Assembly (NCBI RefSeq): GCF_947331445.1
Contig: NZ_CAMZOG010000008.1
Location: 28,944-92,943 of the forward strand
Length of the DNA: 64,000 bases
Direction: 5' to 3'
Source of the DNA: Parendozoicomonas sp. Alg238-R29
Lineage (GTDB): Bacteria > Pseudomonadota > Gammaproteobacteria > Pseudomonadales > Endozoicomonadaceae
Both the position numbers and the translations under genes were made by a program. Shown in pieces: positions 57,461-64,000 of the stretch; the stretch's first letter is position 1; every line of letters starts with the position of its first letter. The notes beneath the pieces were generated by a model. It was given only the letters and a program-made list of their open reading frames with translations. It was not told the DNA's origin and searched no databases.

Positions 57461-58849
57461 TCAGGCGTAAAAGGCTTTGTACGCGCGGTAGATCTCATGC
57501 ACATCAAACTTGGAAGCAATTTCCATTGGAGAGTGCATAGACAGCAGTGCAGCGCCAGCATCGATAGTACGGATACCGTATTGGGCCAGCAGCATAGCTA
57601 CTGTGCCACCGCCGCCTTCGTCCACCTCACCCAGCATACCTGTCTGCCAGGTGATGTCGTGGGAGTCAAATAAAGCACGCAGCTCGCCTACAAATTCAGC
57701 ATCAGCATCGTTACTGCCATTCTTGCCACGAGCACCGGTGTACTTGGTCAGAACAATACCGTAACCCAGCCTGGAAGCGTTCTGGGAGTCGTGAACCTGT
57801 TTGAACAGAGGGTTCAGACCAGCGTTTACATCGGAAGACAAAGCACGGGAATTCCAGAAACTGCGACGAACAGCGTGACGATCGTCTTTGCTGGCAGGCA
57901 TGCGTGCAGCCAGCTCTTCCATGAAGTGCTCAATGTAACGGGATTCCAGACCGGTAGAACCGTTGGAACCGATCTCTTCCTTATCAACGAGGAAGCAAAC
58001 AGCAGTACGCTCAGGAGTGTGATCCAAACCGATGATGGACTGCACAGAAGTCCATGCACAGATACGGTCGTCATGACCGTAAGCACCAATCAAACCACGA
58101 TCCAGACCAACGTCACGAGCCTTTTCTGCAGGAACCAATTCCAGTTCTGCGGAGATGAAATCTGCTTCAGTCATGTCGTACTGTTCGTTCAGCTTCTGCA
58201 GAACGTTGTACTTCACCTGATCTTTGATGTCTTCATCAGTGATTTCGCAAGGAATGGAACCAACCAGAACGTGCATCTCACTGCCCTTCAGCACTTCGCT
58301 GGCTTTGCGGTCGCGCTGAACCTTCTGATCCAGGTGTGGCAGCAGATCAGGAATAACAAAAACAGGATCGCTTTCATCTTCACCAATAGTGATGTTTACT
58401 TTGGTACCGCTCTTCAAAGCCACAACACCATGCAGAGCCAGTGGACGGGAAGCCCACTGATACTTCTTCACACCACCGTAGTAGTGAGTCTTCAACAGAC
58501 CAAACTCGGAATCTTCGTACAGAGGCTTCTGCTTGAGGTCCAGACGTGGGGAATCCACGTGGGAAACAACAAAATTCACACCTTCAGAGATGTTTTCGCT
58601 GCCGATGACCGCCAGAACCAGGTTTTTATCGCGCAGGTTGAAGAAAACCTTGTCGCCTGGGTTCAGAACGTCTTTGGACATCGCATCCACGAAACCACGC
58701 TCTTCAGCCAGCTTCTGGGATTCGATAACAAATTCACGTTCTGTTTTTGCCTTGTTCAGAAACGCTTTGTAAGGCTCACAGAAATTAATAATCTCCTGAC
58801 GCTCTTCACCTTTCAGCTGTTTCCAGCCACTTTCCTGCTTGTACAGCAT
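57461..58849 (-). CDS. M18 family aminopeptidase
   Basis: 462 residues. A zinc aminopeptidase acting in the cytoplasm. The metal site motifs are visible: VSHVDSPRLDLKQ near 94-106, DKEEIGSNGSTG near 298-309, and a C-terminal MHSPMEIAS near 440. The active-site region YGHDDRICAW lies near 264. The ATG at 58849 has AAGGA 7 nt upstream; the 17 residues from an upstream ATG at 58900 do not fit the family. It is inserted between gmk and rpoZ compared with many relatives. Confidence 0.92.
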   Translation of the reverse strand: MLYKQESGWKQLKGEERQEIINFCEPYKAFLNKAKTEREFVIESQKLAEERGFVDAMSKDVLNPGDKVFFNLRDKNLVLAVIGSENISEGVNFVVSHVDSPRLDLKQKPLYEDSEFGLLKTHYYGGVKKYQWASRPLALHGVVALKSGTKVNITIGEDESDPVFVIPDLLPHLDQKVQRDRKASEVLKGSEMHVLVGSIPCEITDEDIKDQVKYNVLQKLNEQYDMTEADFISAELELVPAEKARDVGLDRGLIGAYGHDDRICAWTSVQSIIGLDHTPERTAVCFLVDKEEIGSNGSTGLESRYIEHFMEELAARMPASKDDRHAVRRSFWNSRALSSDVNAGLNPLFKQVHDSQNASRLGYGIVLTKYTGARGKNGSNDADAEFVGELRALFDSHDITWQTGMLGEVDEGGGGTVAMLLAQYGIRTIDAGAALLSMHSPMEIASKFDVHEIYRAYKAFYA

Positions 58850-59422
58850 TTCAATTCCTTGGGTTTGTAACCGGTTGGACAGAATCAGTGACCGATTCAA
58901 ATCATCTACAGGTATTTACAATACCCAACAATGATTCGAGTACCCTGTCGAACCATGTTGAGTACTATTTCAAATTGGGATTAACAATTGCGGAGCAGAA
59001 TATTACTGAGAGTGAGGTTAGTTATTGATTTAAAGCAATTTTTCCCCAGACTCAGGAACGTTTGGAACTCTGTTTATTCGCCCGTTTTTAGTTTTTCCCA
59101 CGACTATGGTATTTCTCATTTCTATCTACAGGTCTTCTGACTCCTATCAAATCCCCATAGTCACCGGCTCCTAAGCAGTAGAAAGGTGTGTTTCCCGCCT
59201 TGTCAAAATCGCTATTTATTAAGTAAACTGGCAGTTTGCGGGTTGTTGTCTGTGTTTGACCAGCGCAGCGCAGGGTTCACTTACAGATTTAGTCTGTAAC
59301 TACACTGTAATCCTGATATCCGAAATTCTGTCAAACCTTGGCTTGCAGCTCTTAATGCGGCCCTGGAACAGCCTATATAGACAAGCTGAATCAGCTTGCT
59401 AAAACAGAGAGTGGAGCACACC
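58850..59422. other. Divergent aminopeptidase-rpoZ intergenic region
   Basis: About 570 bp, rather long for this region. A near-palindrome AAGCTGAATCAGCTT is at 59386-59400, just before the rpoZ ribosome site. No gene or RNA recognised. Confidence 0.5.
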
Positions 59423-59674
59423 GTGGCGCGAGTAACCGTTGAAGACTGCCTGGATCATGTAGACAACCGTTTTGAACTGGTTATGGCCGCTAGCAAGCGT
59501 GCACGCCAGCTGACTATTGGTGGCAAGGACCCCAAAGTTGACTGGGAAAACGATAAAGCAACTGTTGTTGCCCTGCGTGAAATCGCCGAAGGAAAGATTG
59601 ATCCCAAGCTGATTGATCTGGAAGACCGTGAAGATGACGATGCAGGTATGCTGCTGGCCGGGCTCGAAGGTTAA
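59423..59674 (+). CDS. rpoZ: RNA polymerase omega subunit
   Basis: 83 residues. It helps assemble and stabilise RNA polymerase and is part of one ppGpp site. The start is a GTG ([20 protein letters not shown]), with GGAG 8 nt upstream; the family's second Arg fits this start and not the open frame from 59396. The ASKRARQL motif and the acidic tail (DREDDDAG) are typical. spoT follows 103 bp later, the usual pairing. Confidence 0.96.
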   Translation: MARVTVEDCLDHVDNRFELVMAASKRARQLTIGGKDPKVDWENDKATVVALREIAEGKIDPKLIDLEDREDDDAGMLLAGLEG

Positions 59675-59777
59675 TTCCTTCCCCTACCTAAAACACCTGC
59701 ACGAGCAAGGTCGCGACATGCAATATCCGTTTGTTCACAGACAGGAAGAAGTTTACGCCTGAAAGGAGGAGCGGATA

Positions 59778-61901
59778 TTGGCGACCATCGATGATCTGGC
59801 ATGGCGGCTTAAAAGCTACCTGAATTCTGATCAGATTAATCAAGTTCGGCGTGCATATTATTACGCCGAGCAAGCTCATGACGGCCAGAAGCGCCGTTCC
59901 GGCGAACCTTACGTAACTCATCCTTTAGCTGTCGCCTGCATTCTTGCTGATATGCATATGGATCATCAAAGCCTGATGGCTGCGATGCTTCATGATGTTA
60001 TTGAAGACACCAGCATTCCCAAAAGTGCCATTCAAAAACAGTTTGGCGAAACTGTTGCTGAAATTGTTGATGGTGTCAGCAAGCTGACCCATGTGGAGTA
60101 CGAAGACAAAACTCTTGCGCAAGCAGATAACTTCCAGAAAATGGCTCTGGCCATGGCCCGCGATATTCGGGTTATTCTGGTGAAGCTTGCCGACCGCCTG
60201 CACAACATGCGCACCCTTGGCGTACTTCGCCCTGCTAAACGACGACGTATTGCCAAAGAAACTCTCGATATCTATACCCCTCTGGCACAACGCTTGGGTA
60301 TGCACCAGATTCGTATAGAACTGGAAGATCTTTGTTTCACTGCCATGTATCCCATGCGAGCCAACCTGCTCTTAAAAGCGGTTCGCAAAGCCCGTGGTAA
60401 CCGCAAAGAAATTGTGAGTGGCGTTGTTGAAAGCATTAATAACCGACTGGAGAGCGAGTCTCTGAAAGGTCGGGTTATGGGGCGGGAAAAGCACCTGTTC
60501 AGCATCTACTCCAAGATGAAAGAACAGAGCAAATCGTTCACCGATATCATGGATGTGTTTGGCGTCCGAATTATCGTGGACAGCGTCGATAGCTGCTACC
60601 GAACCATCGGGCTTGTCCACAACCTCTTCAAGCCCATCCCCGGTCGTTTCAAAGATTACATCGCCATTCCCAAAGCCAACGGTTACCAGTCTCTCCACAC
60701 CACTCTCTTCGGCCTTCACGGCATTCCTGTAGAAATTCAGATTCGTACACAGGAAATGGAGGACATGGCCAACAATGGCATTGCTGCACATTGGCTGTAT
60801 AAATCTGGTGACGAAGCTTTAGTTGGTAGCCAGAGTCGTACTCACTCCTGGCTGCAAAACCTGCTGGAACTCCAGCAGACAGCAGGCAACTCTCTCGAGT
60901 TTATTGAAAACGTTAAAATCGACCTGTTCCCTGATGAGGTGTACGTGTTCACTCCCCAGGGTGACATTATGGAAATGCCTCGAGGTGCAACACCTGTCGA
61001 CTTTGCCTACGCCGTCCACACCGACATTGGTAACACCTGTGTTGCCTGCCGGATTGATCGCAAACTGGCATCCCTGAGTCAGACATTAAACAGTGGCGAA
61101 ACTGTTGAGATTATCACTGCTCCCGGCGCCCGCCCTAACGCGGCATGGCTGAACTATGTAATTACCAGTAAGGCGCGTTCTAATATTCGCCACTACCTGA
61201 AAAATCAGCGTCAGGTGGAATCTATTGCCCTTGGTCGCCGTTTGCTGAACAAGGTTCTGGTCAGCCTTGGCAGCAGCCTTGATAAGATTTCCCAGAACAG
61301 CCTGGACGCAGTTCTTGCCCATACCGGCTGTGTACAACTGGATGAACTGCTGGAAGATATCGGTCTTGGCAACCGGATGGCTTATGTTATTGCCCGCCGC
61401 TTGCTCGACATTCAGCTTATGGAACCGGATCAGTTGGATACCTCCAGCCCCGAGAAGCCTCTGACAATCAAAGGCACAGAGGGCATGATTATCAGCTTTG
61501 CGCGCTGCTGCCATCCAATTCCCGGCGATCCTGTTGTTGGCCACGTTAGCTCTGGTCGTGGACTGGTTATCCACAACGAAGGCTGCAGTAATATCTCAGA
61601 GATTCGCCACAGTCCGGAGAAAATTCTGGAAGTGGACTGGGATAAAGACGTTCAGGGTGAATTCACTGTCGAGCTCAATGTTCAGGTTGATCAGCAACGG
61701 GGCATGATTGCCTCCATTGCCACAGCAATTACAGCAGCTGAGGCCAGCATTGAGAAAATCAGTGTGGAAGAGCAGGGAACCCGTTGCAGTAAGGCTCTGG
61801 TTTTGATCAGCGTAAAGGATCGAGTTCATCTGGCTCAGATTATCAAGCGCATGCGTACCATCAGAGGTGTTCACTCCATCTCACGAGAGAAAGAGGTCTA
61901 G
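59778..61901 (+). CDS. spoT: Bifunctional (p)ppGpp synthase/hydrolase
   Basis: 707 residues. The HD hydrolase has LHDVIEDT at 71-78. The synthase domain carries RFKDYIAIPKANGYQSLH near 290-307; RxKD is the form of the bifunctional enzyme. TGS (VYVFTPQGDIMEMPRGATPV near 391) and ACT (near 635-705) domains follow. The start is TTG, but AAGGAGG lies 8 nt before it and the residues ATIDDLAWRL fit. It controls growth and stress responses, and its ligand ties to rpoZ. Confidence 0.97.
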   Translation: MATIDDLAWRLKSYLNSDQINQVRRAYYYAEQAHDGQKRRSGEPYVTHPLAVACILADMHMDHQSLMAAMLHDVIEDTSIPKSAIQKQFGETVAEIVDGVSKLTHVEYEDKTLAQADNFQKMALAMARDIRVILVKLADRLHNMRTLGVLRPAKRRRIAKETLDIYTPLAQRLGMHQIRIELEDLCFTAMYPMRANLLLKAVRKARGNRKEIVSGVVESINNRLESESLKGRVMGREKHLFSIYSKMKEQSKSFTDIMDVFGVRIIVDSVDSCYRTIGLVHNLFKPIPGRFKDYIAIPKANGYQSLHTTLFGLHGIPVEIQIRTQEMEDMANNGIAAHWLYKSGDEALVGSQSRTHSWLQNLLELQQTAGNSLEFIENVKIDLFPDEVYVFTPQGDIMEMPRGATPVDFAYAVHTDIGNTCVACRIDRKLASLSQTLNSGETVEIITAPGARPNAAWLNYVITSKARSNIRHYLKNQRQVESIALGRRLLNKVLVSLGSSLDKISQNSLDAVLAHTGCVQLDELLEDIGLGNRMAYVIARRLLDIQLMEPDQLDTSSPEKPLTIKGTEGMIISFARCCHPIPGDPVVGHVSSGRGLVIHNEGCSNISEIRHSPEKILEVDWDKDVQGEFTVELNVQVDQQRGMIASIATAITAAEASIEKISVEEQGTRCSKALVLISVKDRVHLAQIIKRMRTIRGVHSISREKEV

Positions 61902-61917
61902 ACCTCATATCTCCTCC

Positions 61918-61958
61918 TTGGCTTCCGATAACCCTTCCGTAAGGTTATCGGAAGCCAA
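61918..61958 (+). promoter_or_regulatory. 16-bp perfect hairpin in front of the secreted protein gene
   Basis: The arms at 61918-61933 and 61943-61958 are perfectly complementary (TTGGCTTCCGATAACC and its complement), with a 9-nt loop. It begins 16 bp after the spoT stop, so it can act as a terminator, but there is no T tract. The only ribosome-site-like GGAAG (61950-61954) lies in its right arm, 6 bp from the next ATG. Confidence 0.75.
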
Positions 61959-61964
61959 GAACCC

Positions 61965-62945
61965 ATGAAACCATTCCATCTCTTCATTCTTCTTTTTTGC
62001 GCACCCCTGTTTGCCAGTCAGGAGTTCAATGAATTCCCATGGCAGGGTTTTGCAGATACATCTGTAAGGCTCTGTCCGGAAGCAAGCCATAGCGCAGCCA
62101 CCCTTGAAGACAAAATCAATATTTCTTGTTCACTCGAAGGGGAAAACCAAACCAGATTCCCGGCACAGCCCAAGAATGAGCTAAAGGTTGTTGAGTGGAA
62201 CATTGAGCGAGGTTACAAGCGACATAAAATTGCCGCCTGGCTCGAAGCCCAGCAACCTGATATTGTTTTACTCAGCGAAGTAGACAGAGGCTGTGCCAGA
62301 ACTGGTTACCGACAAATTGCTCAGTACCTCGCCAGCGAGTTAGGAATGTATTACGTCTATGGAGTCGAGTTTGTAGAAGTGGATGATTTCTGTGAACACG
62401 GCAACGCTATCCTTTCCCGTTACCCTATGGGAAATGTTGAGCTTATTCGCTTTAAATCTGCCAGCAGCCGTTATGTTTTCAATCGTGACGATGAACTTAG
62501 AGTGGGTGGCAGAATGGCACTGTCTGCTGATGTGCTTATTGGTGAACAAACCCTGCGAGTGTATTCAACGCACCTGGCTTCTCACTTTAAAGATGCCGGT
62601 CATCGCCATGACCAGACAGAAGAGATTGCCGAACATCTAAAGTCGGTAAAAACGCCAATTGTTGTCGGCGGTGATATGAACACTCACACATTCTTTATAG
62701 AAGCTCGCCTGGGTCTTAAGAGCACTTATGTGTTGAAACCTCTCTATAAAGCTGGCTTGAAAGATGCTCACAAAGGTCTGTCAGCATCCAAACGGACTAC
62801 CCACCCGGGAAAACCAAATACGATCATCGATTTTATATTTTACAAACGGGCAACCCTTACCTCGGCCAGCGTGTGTTCTGAGGACAGCTGCAGGAGGCTT
62901 TCTGATCACCTCCCGATTCAAGCAACAATAAAGTTGAAAAAATAG
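61965..62945 (+). CDS. Secreted endonuclease/exonuclease/phosphatase-family protein
   Basis: 326 residues. A signal peptide ends at about residue 18 (PLFA/SQ). The EEP catalytic residues are present: VEWNIERG (Asn), VLLSEVDRG (Glu), STHLASHF (His), GGDMNTHT (Asp, Asn) and LSDHLP (Asp, His). Unlike Crc it looks catalytically complete. Nucleic acid or phospholipid are both possible substrates. The start overlaps the hairpin end, so expression may be low or controlled. Cys pairs in the mature part suggest disulfides. Confidence 0.85.
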   Translation: MKPFHLFILLFCAPLFASQEFNEFPWQGFADTSVRLCPEASHSAATLEDKINISCSLEGENQTRFPAQPKNELKVVEWNIERGYKRHKIAAWLEAQQPDIVLLSEVDRGCARTGYRQIAQYLASELGMYYVYGVEFVEVDDFCEHGNAILSRYPMGNVELIRFKSASSRYVFNRDDELRVGGRMALSADVLIGEQTLRVYSTHLASHFKDAGHRHDQTEEIAEHLKSVKTPIVVGGDMNTHTFFIEARLGLKSTYVLKPLYKAGLKDAHKGLSASKRTTHPGKPNTIIDFIFYKRATLTSASVCSEDSCRRLSDHLPIQATIKLKK

Positions 62946-63026
62946 CATAGTGCTTATGCTATGGACTGAAGTGCCACAAGCTGCCATGCTCATTTCCCCT
63001 CAAACCCAATAAATAAGTGCTTCACA

Positions 63027-63416
63027 ATGAGCAATAAGCAGATTATTCATACAGAAAGTGCACCTGCCGCCATCGGCACCTATTCCCAGGCAGTTAAGGT
63101 TGGCACCACCGTATACGTTTCTGGTCAGATTCCTCTGGTTCCTGCCACCATGGAAATCGTTGAAGGTGATTTCAAAGCCAAGGCACGCCAGTGCTTCGAA
63201 AACCTGAAAGCTATTGCTGAAGCTGCCGGTGGTTCTCTGCAAGATGCAGTAAAAATCAACATATCCATGACTGACTTGAGCAACTTCCCTCTGGTGAACG
63301 AAGTTATGGCTGAATACATTCAGGAGCCTTACCCTGCACGTGCAGCTGTAGGTGTAAAAGAACTGCCTAAGGGCGTACCTGTAGAAGTTGAAGCGATCCT
63401 GTCTCTGAACTCCTAA
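63027..63416 (+). CDS. ridA: Reactive intermediate deaminase RidA
   Basis: 129 residues. It hydrolyses reactive enamine/imine intermediates from PLP enzymes, such as those of threonine breakdown. The motif VSGQIPLVP and the key Arg in YPARAAVGVKELPKGVPVEVE near 104 are intact. A trimer is expected. It follows the secreted protein gene by about 80 bp; the order spoT to ridA agrees with Pseudomonas. Confidence 0.96.
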   Translation: MSNKQIIHTESAPAAIGTYSQAVKVGTTVYVSGQIPLVPATMEIVEGDFKAKARQCFENLKAIAEAAGGSLQDAVKINISMTDLSNFPLVNEVMAEYIQEPYPARAAVGVKELPKGVPVEVEAILSLNS

Positions 63417-63507
63417 TATCAAAGTGCCAGAAACTACTAACAGCAAAGTCATGAACCCCGAATAGGGAGTATTGTCTGATACAAGCTGAAATTATGGCTT
63501 TGCTGTT

Positions 63508-63978
63508 ATGTGTTCACCTTTACTTTTATCACCTCAAACATCTCTCCCACTGATAGAAGCACAGCCTTCAAAGTGCTCTCACCCGCATTGCCAGAAATAC
63601 ATACCTGCCCAGCACACTCATGGCAAAAATGGCTTCCCTATTGTTCGAATAGCAGAACGTTCTACTGAGCGAGTCAATCCTGAAGCGACCTGTCCAAACC
63701 AAGCCTTTAGCCTGCAAAAAGATGAATTCTGCCCAGGATTACAAACACTGGATTTCTGGATCAGGGTAAAGTATTACCAAACGAAAGAAAAAGAAATGCT
63801 GGAGGAACTGAGTGAGCGCTGGCAACAACTCAGTAAGAAAAACTTTGAAGATGCCCGCTGGAACGATGAGCTCAAAGTGTTTTTACAGGAGTACAAAGCG
63901 GATATGGATACTTTGTCCGAAAGTGTAACCAATGTTTTTACCTATCTACCTTTTCTGGCTCTTTCGCAGGTTGGCTGA
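63508..63978 (+). CDS. Unknown protein with a Cys/His-rich front
   Basis: 156 residues, family not recognised. The first half has Cys and His clusters (CSHPHCQK near 23-30, further Cys near 62 and 75) which could bind metal. The second half is acidic and helical (KEKEMLEELSERWQQLSKKN). No signal or membrane segment stands out. The ATG has no obvious ribosome site, so the start is uncertain, but the stop at 63978 is inside the window. Confidence 0.45.
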   Translation: MCSPLLLSPQTSLPLIEAQPSKCSHPHCQKYIPAQHTHGKNGFPIVRIAERSTERVNPEATCPNQAFSLQKDEFCPGLQTLDFWIRVKYYQTKEKEMLEELSERWQQLSKKNFEDARWNDELKVFLQEYKADMDTLSESVTNVFTYLPFLALSQVG

Positions 63979-64000
63979 TCATTTCTGAGCCTCCTGTCGA

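Noticed and set aside
57791..58870. 359-residue plus-strand frame opposite the aminopeptidase
   Set aside because: Antisense shadow of the M18 gene, whose metal-site motifs are clear.

Overview
The window looks like a chromosomal segment of a marine gammaproteobacterium of the Oceanospirillales type, with Endozoicomonadaceae the best guess. This rests on gene content and order, not on a database search. The core run rpmG-rpmB, radC, coaBC, dut, algC, argB, then pyrE, crc, rph, yicC, gmk, rpoZ, spoT, ridA follows the order known from Pseudomonas aeruginosa. A Crc protein and an AlgC with a membrane-anchored front half also point to the Pseudomonas/Oceanospirillales side.

Layout: 0-3.3 kb has a topoisomerase III and an Lrp-type regulator. 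leuA follows, then two envelope proteins. From 7.1 to 12.2 kb lies a four-gene, minus-strand iron-type cluster (imelysin, di-haem oxidoreductase, second imelysin, DUF1513 protein) behind a clear Fur box. From 12.3 to 17.2 kb are alkaline phosphatase, a choice-of-anchor-I lipoprotein with a good Pho box, and an OprD-type porin. A LysR regulator comes next. Then a GH13 sugar phosphorylase stands head to head with galU, which suggests a shared glucose-1-phosphate node. From 21.5 to 31.3 kb is a mixed accessory stretch: secreted nuclease, ImmA-like protease, NfeD/QmcA pair, DinB-like protein, OlsF-type ornithine lipid synthase, DoxX, ATP-grasp and DedA. From 31.7 to 47.4 kb is mostly housekeeping: an H-NS-like protein, TrhP, ribosomal proteins, CoA, dUTPase, exopolysaccharide, arginine and pyrimidine genes, SlmA, Crc, RNase PH and YicC. 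An unrecognised 362-residue protein sits between rph and yicC.

The most notable region is 47.4-56.8 kb, a defence island lying between yicC and gmk. It carries a type I restriction-modification operon (hsdM, hsdS, a small broken frame, fic, hsdR). Between fic and hsdR there is an array of six hairpin units whose spacing alternates 40 and 30 bp. The hsdR reading frame contains three copies of an 18-bp repeat. Next to hsdM lies a frameshifted gene with two copies of a zinc-finger/HNH-like motif. After the island the core resumes with gmk, an M18 aminopeptidase, rpoZ, spoT, a secreted endonuclease/phosphatase-fold protein whose ribosome site sits in a 16-bp hairpin, ridA and an unknown protein.

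Motif positions and starts were read by eye. Functions are family-level inferences. Promoters were mostly not assignable.
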